Source of the DNA: Orientallactaga sibirica
Taxonomy: Eukaryota; Chordata; Mammalia; Rodentia; Dipodidae
Assembly (NCBI GenBank): GCA_036365145.1
Contig: JAEOAD010002183.1
Span: forward strand, 1,860,001-1,924,000
Direction: 5' to 3'
Length of the DNA stretch: 64,000 nt
The stretch's first letter is position 1. Every line of letters starts with the position of its first letter. Under the pieces are notes generated by a model. The model was given only the letters and a program-made list of their open reading frames with translations, had not been told where the DNA came from and made no database searches. This document shows, one piece after another, positions 55,130-64,000 of this stretch. A program made the position numbers and the translations under genes.

Positions 55130-56588
55130 ATGTCTACTCTTCTAGATTCAGCACCTCAGGCCATAGGAGGTTGTCTCAGGACCCCTTTCTGTAACTCTCC
55201 CCATGTAGGTACACTGCCTCAGATCCCTTCTTGTGGTTGTCAGGTGGTTCTAATTCTTTCTTTTTGATGACTATTCATCCTAAGTCGTTCCTGTCTTCCT
55301 TCACTCATCACAGCTGCTCTCCTGCACCCATCCTGAAACAACCTGGGCATTCTGTACCTCTTCTTTCTATGACCCTTGCTGTCCTCCTCGGGAATCATAC
55401 TTTCTGCTTTCTCAGTGAAGGGGTAGCTTCCGCGAGCAAGCCAGAAGGGGTTTTGGCAAGAGGAGACTGGAAAACTTTCGGCCTTTTCATTGTAAAGAAC
55501 AGATTTGCATGCAATGCACGACCAAACACAAGTATGTGTGTAATATTAAACTGTCATGGGTGGGGGAGGGAGTTTGAAAACAACTTCTATGAAGGTTCCC
55601 TAGATGTCAATAATGGAAAAGGCTGAGAGACACCATAGAGATGTGTTCATATACCTTTCTCACAGCAGACTGGGAGCCTTTTGTTAATCTCCTGAGTTGA
55701 TAGAGTGACTGATACAGAGTACTTCCAATGAAATGTTAACTGATGAAAGCAAATTGAGTATACATGTGAATAAATCCTTCCAAAAATCCTGAGGGGTGGC
55801 ATTACTGTCCTACTGATGGGAGATAAGAGAAAAGGTGGTAAATGCCCATTTGTGCCCGGAACCATCAAAGTTCCAGAGTTATTAAGTACTTATGTGGAAA
55901 CATTTTAAATTTAGGGCTTCTAGATTTTCAGTCCAATACTGTCCCACCTTATTTTCGAATGATTGATAGAATTTACACAAAAATAAGAAAACCTGTTTTC
56001 AATGAACTTTCAGCATTCTAAAATGTTCTGGTTAAAACATCCTGAGCCAATTTAAGTATCTAAAAACAAACCTGGCAAATCAAACCTGGGTCTTGCAGAC
56101 TGGACTAAAGATGTCTCAGTGATAGGATGGTTTGATGGGACTGGTAATAGAGCAGGCTTGTGAGCATGGTGGCACGTGGATGGGTTTGTGGGAATGGTGG
56201 AATTCAGTGGGTTTTAGTAGCATGAGGGTAGTTTGCAGGAATCATGGCACTAGGGTGGGTTTTGGTGCTTTCCTTGTTAAAAGCCACGCAGCATCTATAA
56301 AACAATTTTATGAGTCAATCTGTTAAAGCAGGAGGTGTTGAATAGCTCAAGCCCATGCTTTATCCTTTCCAAGGTCAAGACAAAGTTTCAAATCTGATTT
56401 ACGAGTCTGTTCCATCAGACATTCCTTATTTTCCACTCCTGACTTTATGAGCGGAAGCAAAGCAGTAGAAAAAAAATCCCTGCTGAGTGGCAATTCATCC
56501 CTCTATGATATCACCTTTTATTTCTAAGGATAAAACCTCATCTTTACAGAAAAGGCACATTAACTACAATGTGTAAAAGCCAATGAGT

Positions 56589-56591
<3 letters not shown>
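55130..56591. other. Unassigned low-repeat sequence
   Basis: The 131-codon plus frame at 55231-55626 is the longest non-repeat frame in this part but has no known motif. An octamer ATTTGCAT lies near 55502-55509. 56120-56270 shows a loose GGTGG/TTTG repetition ('gcatggtggcacgtgga', 'gaatggtggaattcag', 'gcatgagggtagtttg'). Confidence 0.4.

Positions 56592-56633
<42 letters not shown>
56592..56633. repeat. (CA)21 microsatellite
   Basis: Pure CA array. Confidence 0.97.
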
Positions 56634-56638
<5 letters not shown>

Positions 56639-57137
56639 TAATCACAACCTACCCAGATTCCAGAGAGTTCTGTATGTCAAGGCCCCCCTAAAGATCATTT
56701 AATCACCATTACTTTTACTTCTCTTTGACCTTTAAAGAAGTGCAATATTATAATACAAACTCTGTGTGTCTGACTTTCCTTGCTCAATAAATAATGTCTG
56801 AGAGACTCGACTGGGTTGTTGCATGTAACAGTATTTTGCTCATTTTTGTTGCTGAGAGCATTTCATTGAATGGATAGTTGGGTTCATTCTTCTCCTGCAC
56901 ATTTGAGTTGTTTCTGCTTTCTGATGATCATGCATAGTGCTATGTCTTTGGATAAGTGCAGACACTTACACATACTGAGGCATACAAGAGCTGGTTCATA
57001 TGGGAAATACATGTTCTATTTTAGTGTGTCCTGCTGGGTAGGTTGAAAAAGTGGTTTCACCCGCTACTTTTACCATACATGTAAAGTGCCCAGATATTCT
57101 AGGTCTGCAGCACTTGGTATTAAATGTACTTTGTCTT

Positions 57138-57353
57138 CTTTTTAAAATTTTTTTAAAAAGATTTTTATTTTCATTTTTTATTTATTAGAGGGAGAGAGAG
57201 AGAATGGGCACACCAGGGCCTCTAGCCACTACAAAAAAACTCCAGATGCATGTGTCACCAGTGCATCTGGCTTACATGGGACCTGGAGAATCAAACCTGG
57301 GTCCTTAGGCTTCACAGGCATGCACCATAACCTCTAAGCCATCTCTCCAGTCC
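57138..57353 (-). mobile_element. DIP-type tRNA SINE
   Basis: Antisense element with body 'gaatgggcacaccagggcct' and head end 'aagccatctctccagtcc'. It lies next to a second SINE; the pair is bracketed by actttgtctt at 57128-57137 and 57537-57546. Confidence 0.9.
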
Positions 57354-57536
57354 TTTTTATCTAAATTTTTTCATTTATTCACTTATTTATTTATTTAACA
57401 AAGAGAGAAAGAGGCAGAGAGAGAGAGAGAGAGAAAGAAAATGGATATGCCAGGGCTTCTAGCCAGTGCAAACAAACTCCATACACATGGAACATCTTGT
57501 GCATCTGGTTTACCTGGGGCCATCTCTCCAGCTTGC
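57354..57536 (-). mobile_element. DIP-type SINE missing most of its tRNA part
   Basis: Body 'gccagggcttctagccagtg' is intact, but after 'ctggtttacctgggg' the sequence jumps straight to 'ccatctctccagct'. About 70 bases, including the B box, are deleted. Confidence 0.88.
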
Positions 57537-57870
57537 ACTTTGTCTTTTAATAATTCCAGTTGCTATGTTTATGAGGCTCAAGAAAAGTTTGTTTTCCTAA
57601 TGAGTAATCAAGTTGGAGGACATGTAGATTTCCTCCTCATAAATTGCCTCTACACAACTTTTGCACATTTTTCAATCAGAATATCTACTTTTGCTTATTA
57701 ATTTGTACAGCATCTTCATGTAGTAGGTCACAAGCCCCTTTTCAGATATTAAATGGCTTATCCTAGTCCAAGGCTCTATTTTTCTTAATCTTAATGTTGT
57801 CTTTTGATAAACAGAGATTCTTATTTTTAAGGGAGTCTAAATTGTCATTTTTATATCTGTGCTACTTTCT

Positions 57871-58321
57871 TCCCCAGGTAACACAAACCTCAGAGGAACC
57901 ATTTAAGAGAGCAGTGATTTCAGTTGGCTCACCATGCCAGAGGGCTCAGCCCATGGCTTTGTTTCTGGGCCTACAACAAGGCAAACCATCATTGTACACA
58001 TAGTGCAGTGAGGTTCTTACCTCAGAGGAGCCAGGAAGCATGCTGAAAGAACGCCTGTATGGGCATCTCCCTTTCTTCCACCTGGGCCTCCAGTGTACTG
58101 GATGATGCCACCCAGATTCAGAACAAGTGTTGACAGCTTAGTTAATCTCTCTGGGAATTCCCTTACACAGACATGCACAAGTGTGCTTACTAATCTCCTA
58201 GGTATCTCTTAGCCCTATGGAATTAACAATCAAGATTAACCACAGCAATGCTTAATGTAGTTTTGTGCAATTTATGAAATCTTTAGTAGCTAAATCTAAG
58301 AGCATTAGCTTTCTAGGCCTT
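57871..58321. other. Unassigned sequence
   Basis: No element recognised. Confidence 0.4.
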
Positions 58322-58575
58322 CTTTATTCAGGTTTACTGAGGTATAGCTAATAATACTACTCAAGTTGAAAATATGATGTTTTAATATATGTATAATTTT
58401 GAAATGATTGCCACAATCAAGGCTAATTATACATCCATCATCTCACATAGTTCCCTTTTGTATGAGTATGGTGAGAAGATTTAAGATGTACTTAGGTCTT
58501 ATTCAATTTATCTCAGTATCATTCTCTAATTTTAAGTATACACATTTTATATATCATTTTAATTGTATTAAATTT
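58322..58575 (-). mobile_element. L1M 3'-UTR fragment, antisense
   Basis: 'caggtttactgaggtatagc', 'gaaatgattgccacaatcaa' and 'aattatacatccatcatctc' match antisense L1M 3'-UTR blocks. Confidence 0.7.
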
Positions 58576-58579
58576 TGAG

Positions 58580-58935
58580 TAAATGCCAAGTGCCTATCTA
58601 CCAAATTTCAAGAGATTTTTAAAAAGAATTTGAAATATGTTCCCTGACTTCAAGATGTTTTACTGCAATTGTAGAATACATATGAAAAATAATCAGAGTT
58701 ACTGCTAATGAAGTAGACACTTTGAGTTCGTGGAGATTGAGAAGAGGCAAGCAATATCAAAAACGGGCTGAAATTGTTAACAGGGATGCTCTTTTACAGC
58801 GGATGCAAGATTTGGAATTGGTTTGAGAAATGAATGACATTTGGAGAATGGAGGGAAGCATTCCAAGGAGAAAATCTGAAATGGGCCAAAGTTATGAAAT
58901 TAGAATGAATGCAATATATTAAGGGACAAGATGAC
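58580..58935 (-). mobile_element. L2-like LINE fragment, antisense
   Basis: 'tccctgacttcaagatgttt' and 'aatgacatttggagaatgga' then 'gggaagcattccaaggagaa' correspond in order to antisense L2 blocks. Confidence 0.5.
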
Positions 58936-60784
58936 GCTGGTTAGCTTTCCTATCTACATCTGACTCATGAGTAGGGAGAAATGAAATGAAGTCTTGGGCT
59001 TAGAAGCATATGTACCGAAAGAAATTTCAAATCCACATTGTGGGTGAAATTTGCTATCTTTATTCCAAAGGCTTGCTCAGCAAGTATGTACCTATTCTTT
59101 TTTGTAGTAATTGGTAACCAACTATATGATTGCCTTAATCCACTTCCCGATAGAAGCTCCCCTACTGAGGAGACCAAAGTCCCTACTGAAAATGGTTTCT
59201 AATCTGGAACTGAATAACATTTTATAGAATGGATTGTCGTAATCCAGGCCTCAGAAAGTGGCCAAAAAGATTCGATACAGTACCTGCCACCAAATGTTTC
59301 TAAAGGGTTGCAGTTGTAAAACCAAGCCTTGATGACTACTCAGTACACAAATGCAGTGGCAGCAGCTGCCTTTCCTGGAAGAACTGGGGCTGGACATGGG
59401 CCTTCAAATCTTAGATCACTGACTGGGTTTTTGTTGCCCTATTAGCTTCCTAACTGGGGCATATCCTTGCCAGTAGCAAAGGAAAACTCAGCAGTTCTGT
59501 GGCAGCTCCAAACACATGGAGAAAGGTCTTTGGGCCTCATGGGAGCTACTGGACTGAGTAAGGCATGAAAACAGCCAGAACTGAGTTCAAATGATAAGAT
59601 TCCTAATGGGACATGAGCATGCATTTTGCCAAGATTTATTCTAATTTTGGAACTCAATTGGAAACTTCTGAACGTCATGTTCTGTTTGGCTCTGGCAAGA
59701 CATAGCTTTGCATTGCTTTGTGTTTATTTTATCCCTCAAGATCAGAGCACAATTCACTTGTAGCTATGTTTTTGTGTTTAGCACAAACCTTCATTTAGGA
59801 AAACAAGATGTTTTTTTTTATTACAGATCTCCAGGGAGGAAAAAGATGTACACAACAGAAAAATGTTCTACAAGAAAAGCAGTCATACCCAATACAGAAA
59901 ATATATGCAAACAGAAGCACCCAGAGGAGAAATATTTTATAAAGCCTTAATATTCTGAGTCCTCCAAACTGTAGGAAATCAGTGAGTCCTCAGGATTCCC
60001 CTCTATCTCGGCAGTATGGCACCTTCTATAGCCCCTCCTCCTGGGGAAAACTTCTTACCACATTTAAACAAATACTTTGAGAAGGAACACTATAGCTTCC
60101 CTTGGGGCTATGTCCTCTGGCACTCACATTGAGGAGGTTTCCTGACTGAACCATTTCCATGTTTATCTCACTTTTGTTTACTGTGAAATGAACCGCTTGG
60201 TCTGTATTGGAAAAAAATGAAGTTCTCCTATAGCTAAGGTGTACCGCAATCTACAATTAAAATAAAAAGTGAGAAGAATTTAAGATGAGTTTTTACTAAC
60301 ACAGACTCTTTCAGAAACCTAACTTGAAATGACTGAAGCCAAAATAAATACGTACAATTATGAAAGGTAATTTATTGCTCATATGACTAAACAGACTTCT
60401 CTACCACTGTTAGGTGAAAAAGTGAAAAACTCTGTTGGCCCCATTGAACCATTTGCAGAAGCCCATGACAATCCCTGTGACTGGACCTAGGTCACTTCAT
60501 ATAGCTTGTAGTCAGGCAGAATGGATTTGGGTACAGAAGCCTATAGGTAGTCAGTTAGGGAATATAATAAACTGACAATTTTTAAGCCAAAAGAAATGTT
60601 CTCACTGTGTTTTAGTACTAATGCATTCGACTTTACAGACATCATTATTTCTCAAGACTAGAGGGACCAACCAAAGAGCGTAGGTGCCATCACCATCCAT
60701 GGTGCACTGGCACCAACTACCCACAAGGCTTGTTCTAACGGGCCACGTGCACTCCTTTGTCATGAGCCTCAAGAAGGCAGTGCT
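58936..60784. other. Low-repeat unassigned sequence
   Basis: No named element. Short frames (70-80 codons) on both strands lack motifs. A patch at 60360-60420 ('ggtaatttattgctcatatg') resembles a dispersed mammalian repeat that I cannot name. Confidence 0.4.
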
Positions 60785-61125
60785 GGGCTAGAGAGGGAGC
60801 TCACCCAGTAAAGTGCTTGCTTTCAAGCATGAAGGCCTAAATACAAGCCCCAGAATGTACCTTTAAAAGCTCACTGAGGTGCAACTGCCAGCAATCCCAG
60901 TGCTGAGGTGGTGGAGGTGGGCAGCTCCCTGGCTCACTGGCCAGCCCATCTAGCCTACTTACCGAGCTCCAGGCTACTGAGAGACCATGTCTCCACAAAG
61001 ATGGACATCGTTCCTGAGGAACAACACCTGAGGGTGTCCTCCCACTTCTACATGCACACATGTGCATATGGACCTGCACACATACACATGCACGCACATG
61101 TACACAAATGTACACACACACACAG
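60785..61125 (+). mobile_element. B4 SINE
   Basis: 'gggctagagagggagctcac', 'agtgcttgctttcaagcatg', 'gcaatcccagtgctgaggtg', 'tcactggccagcccatctag' and a TGCA/CA-rich tail follow B4 order closely. Confidence 0.85.
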
Positions 61126-61350
61126 AGTCCTACATAATGACTAAAAGCATGAACTCAATTCTGACTAACTCAAATTCAAGTCCTGGAATGTCATGTGATA
61201 CATTTAGCATTTGGTCTGGAAACATTAGTCTTTTCATTCACAAAGTGGGTATCATAGATGGATTTTTTTTTCTCTTAGGTTATTGTGAAGATGCAATACC
61301 ACACATAAAGTGCTTGCTATGGTGTTGAACCTCTTAAGATTATTAAATGT

Positions 61351-61593
61351 GGGCTGGAGAGATGGCTTAGTGGTTAAGGCGCCTGCCTCCTAAGCCTAAG
61401 AACACTGGTTCCAATCTCCAGGTCCCACGTTTAGCCAGATGCAGTGACGGAAGGGTGCAATGCCGCACTTGACCACAAGGGGGTGCACACATCTGGATTT
61501 TGTTCTCATCAGCTGAGAGGCTGCTGGCGTGCCCATCTCTATCTGTCTTCCTCTCCAGTCTCTCTCTGTGTCTCTCTCCAAAAAAAAAAAAAA
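61351..61593 (+). mobile_element. DIP-type SINE, long 'cacaagggggtg' subfamily, copy 2
   Basis: Same distinct body as the element at 26265 ('gcaatgccgcacttgaccac', 'agctgagaggctgctggcgt', plain A tail), without the 18-bp duplication. Perfect 15-bp target-site duplication, aagattattaaatgt (61336-61350 and 61594-61608). Confidence 0.95.
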
Positions 61594-61608
61594 AAGATTA
61601 TTAAATGT

Positions 61609-62739
61609 ATTAAATGTTGAGTACAGCTATCATTATTTTCAGTAGCATCATCATAGTTATTAATATGAACTGGAGTGCCCAGGAGTTTCAAGGCTACAAA
61701 GTTCTTGGAAGGGTGATAAGCATGATGTCCCATTCTATCATCTCTATGGAACCAGAAACACCCTGCTGTGCATCCTCTCAGCTGTGTGCAACCCTTTCCT
61801 TGTGTGTCTTTCAGATCTTCTTCTTCTACCCCCAAATTCTCCTTCCTATCCCCAAGGCATGAAACTGGGTAGAAAATGCTAAATAATGGTGTCCTTGATA
61901 CTTGTTTTAGACTTTCCAAAAGAAATGTCACAGGCAGCTGAGGTCCAGTCTCAGAAGGGGTCCGTGCTGTGAGCAGCAAACATAACTCCTCAGAGAGATC
62001 TCAAAGCAGTCCACCAACTTCCATAACCAAATGGCAAAGCAGTGTATCACAAAGGAAGCAACTGTGAGACCTTGTAGAACGATAGAGACTTCTCAAGGAT
62101 TGCATTTCTACCTGTTCATCCAGTCTTATGAGATCTTCATGTGAAATGTTCCATGGAAGTCTCTAGAAATGGGGTGTGTCAACAGAGAGTGGTTTCTTCT
62201 GCCACTAATTAGCTGTATAACTCTGCCACCACTCACAGGAGTTCACGTAGCCTATAGATTTAGGACATTGGCCTTTTGTCAAGTAAGGAAAATTGCTTGG
62301 GACCAAAAGTGGAATTGCTCCTCCGTGCTCTGGTGAATGTCTATGGCAGAATTACCCAGGATTCAAAGTCATATTTTTGTTAAGGTTTCATAATATGTTT
62401 TCTTTCTCATCATGAAAGACAAGTGGAATAACACCTTATGTTTATATAGAGCTGGCTCTGGAAGCGCAGCAGAGTGTAGCACTTTCCTTCCCTGCAGAAC
62501 TCCAGATGAAAACAACACATTTTCCTCTCGCAGCGTTTTAGGTTATACAGTTGTCAGGAGCCTTGTGCAGTCCAGAGCCTGGGTTTTCTTTGGATCCAAA
62601 AATGAAGTATTAGGTTTCCTCTCTGGTAGAAAAACATTTCTAAGCAAAAAATAGGGTTTTATGCACACTGTTCAAGGTGACTGCCATGAGAAAGAACTCA
62701 GTAAAGACTTTCTGCCTTTTTGTTGTTGTTGTTATCTTT
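61609..62739. other. Unassigned sequence with a MIR-like patch
   Basis: 62200-62260 ('actaattagctgtataactc', 'tgccaccactcacagg') resembles the MIR core in sense. The rest is unassigned. Confidence 0.4.
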
Positions 62740-62870
62740 GAAACAATGTTTTTTGAAAAAGGGTCATGTTATATAGTTCTGGCTAGCCTCAAATTCACAA
62801 CAATCCTCCTACGTCAGCCTCTAGATTACTGGAATCATAAGCATACACCATCATGCCCAGTTGACTTCCT
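62740..62870 (-). mobile_element. B1 SINE, antisense, diverged
   Basis: 'ttctggctagcctcaaattc' and 'cgtcagcctctagattactg' then 'caccatcatgcccag' read as antisense B1. It lacks the dipodoid block, so it is older. Confidence 0.8.
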
Positions 62871-62904
62871 GCTTTTCAACATGAGAAAATATTCTCTTGC
62901 ATTC

Positions 62905-63052
62905 TTTTTTTGTTTTGTTTTCGAGATAGGGTCTCACTCTAGCCCAGGCTGACCTGAAGTTCACTAGATAGTCTCAGGGTGGCCTTGAACTCACAGAAAT
63001 CCACCTACCTCTGCCTCCCCAGGATTAAAGGCGTGCGCCACCACACCCAGCT
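62905..63052 (-). mobile_element. Dipodoid B1 SINE, antisense
   Basis: 'gatagggtctcactctagcc', 'agttcactagatagtctcag', 'gcgtgcgccaccacacccag'. The dipodoid middle block is present. Confidence 0.92.
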
Positions 63053-63184
63053 CTCTTACATTCTTTAGACCCCTAACTTTAGTGGTGTAGTGCCCTGTGG
63101 ATGTCAGAACTGCATATTAGCAATAGCAGTAGACATTATTCTTTGAAGCTTACGAATGTCCTGAGAGTTGCAGTCCTAAACATT

Positions 63185-63300
63185 TAGAAGCTACACATTT
63201 TAATGCAGGATGACATTATTTTCAAATGAGAAAGAAACTAGTCCTCAGAGAAGCTAAATGGTTCATCTAGAGTTATACAGCTAATTAGTGGCACTGAAGA
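63185..63300 (-). mobile_element. MIR SINE, antisense
   Basis: 'ttttcaaatgagaaagaaac', 'agagaagctaaatggttcat' and 'acagctaattagtggcac' match antisense MIR. Confidence 0.75.
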
Positions 63301-64000
63301 AACAAGAGAGTTATGAATTTTAGGTTTTGTTGGGTTTTATTAATGGCATTACCACAGTCCTGGCCTGAAAAGAGTGTGGCTTCTTAAACTTTTTTCACTC
63401 ATAACTCCTTTCCACTTAAGAAATTTTTACATGACCCTGCTATATAGATACATAAAATAGATGTACAAATTAAGCATTAACTGATAACAAATCATAAAGA
63501 ATTTTATTTTAAAACAATTCTTTGGAATACATATAATTTACCATTTATTTAAAAAATGAAAGCCAATTTGAAAACTCTTTTGGTTGTCATTGTTTATTTT
63601 CACATGAAGAATTGAATTTTGGCTGAACATTGGACCCTGAAGGGTGAATTGTCAATACTGAACATGCGCCTCACAGAAATATGAAGCACAAAATGGCAGA
63701 AATATGTTTAGGGCCATTTCAGAAATGGTTGGAAATTCTGGTCTAATCCCAAATCAGGATTCATTTAGCAATCTTTTGTGATACTCCAGCCAGCAATTCA
63801 GGCAGCAATATTTAAAATCAAACATTGTAGTATAATGCAAGACAAAAACATACTGATTTAATACATGCTAGGAATGACAGTAGGAAAATATCAATTTTTT
63901 CATAACTAGACCATTTTGTTTCTGTAAAATCAGGAAACTTTGTACGTACAGTAAAAACACCACAACTCATAACATACAGTAGTAGTGTCAACTCTGAGCT
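63301..64000. other. Unassigned, repeat-like AT-rich sequence
   Basis: 'acttttttcactcataactc' to 'tttacatgaccctgctatat' has the look of a dispersed repeat, but I cannot name the family. No gene seen. Confidence 0.35.

Larger units (their letters stand above)
56780..57870 (-). mobile_element. L1M 3' region, antisense, split by two SINEs
   Basis: 'gggttgttgcatgtaacagt', 'gcatttcattgaatggatag', 'cacatttgagttgtttctgc', then after the SINEs 'ccccttttcagatattaaat' and 'tgttgtcttttgataaacag' are antisense L1M blocks in order. Very diverged. Confidence 0.75.

Noticed and set aside
55231..55626. 131-codon plus frame
   Set aside because: No family resemblance, no splice or promoter context, and composition like the flanks.
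1..64000. CRISPR array, bacterial operon, phage or plasmid content
   Set aside because: No regular repeat-spacer array, no operon-like gene packing and no long frames. Dense SINE, LINE and LTR content shows mammalian nuclear DNA.

Overview
The window is nuclear DNA from a rodent. No protein-coding gene, RNA gene, CRISPR array or prokaryotic feature can be supported. Two abundant SINE types point to a dipodoid rodent (jerboa, jumping mouse or birch mouse). One is a tRNA-derived SINE of the B2 superfamily: its head reads 'ggctggagagatggcttag', it has a GGTTCGATTCC B box, a body ending in a (CT)n-rich stretch, and an (AAAT)n tail. This matches the DIP type known from Dipodidae. The other is a B1 with a lineage-specific middle ('gagactacatagtgaattcc'). 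B4 and ID-like elements support a rodent, and MIR, L2, L1M, MLT1, MaLR and MER2-like fossils support a placental mammal. The species assignment is inference from SINE types recalled from knowledge, not from a database search.

Layout. Positions 1-6500 carry an ERV1-like LTR, an MLT2-like LTR, an ERV fragment with a fresh 146-bp tandem duplication, an antisense MaLR LTR and a complete two-LTR MaLR element (4334-6204). Positions 6.5-17 kb are AT-rich and SINE-rich, with a composite SINE insertion at 7760-8295, a GC-richer ERV-related block near 10.3-11.5 kb and a solo LTR at 16.45-16.9 kb. Positions 17-27 kb hold MIR, MLT1, L2, L1M and L1 fossils with nested SINEs, plus a second copy of the first LTR family. 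Positions 27-34 kb contain a tandem B1 pair, a 260-bp homopyrimidine tract, an LTR nested inside an LTR, and a SINE insertion carrying extra 3' sequence. Positions 34-46 kb are mostly low-repeat sequence followed by two antisense L1 fossils, B4 elements and microsatellites. Positions 46-64 kb contain a solo LTR with a 72-bp U3 duplication, an L2-like fossil split by an MLT1 LTR, a MER2-like DNA transposon, SINEs with very clean target-site duplications and an L1M split by two SINEs.

No set of genes works together here. The window is either intergenic or inside a very large intron. The only biology readable from it is the layered history of retrotransposition: L2/MIR first, then L1M/MLT1/MER2, then MaLR and ERV LTRs, then the dipodoid B1 and DIP SINEs, several of which have near-perfect target-site duplications. 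All repeat family names come from recognising consensus sequence by eye; boundaries without a stated target-site duplication are approximate.
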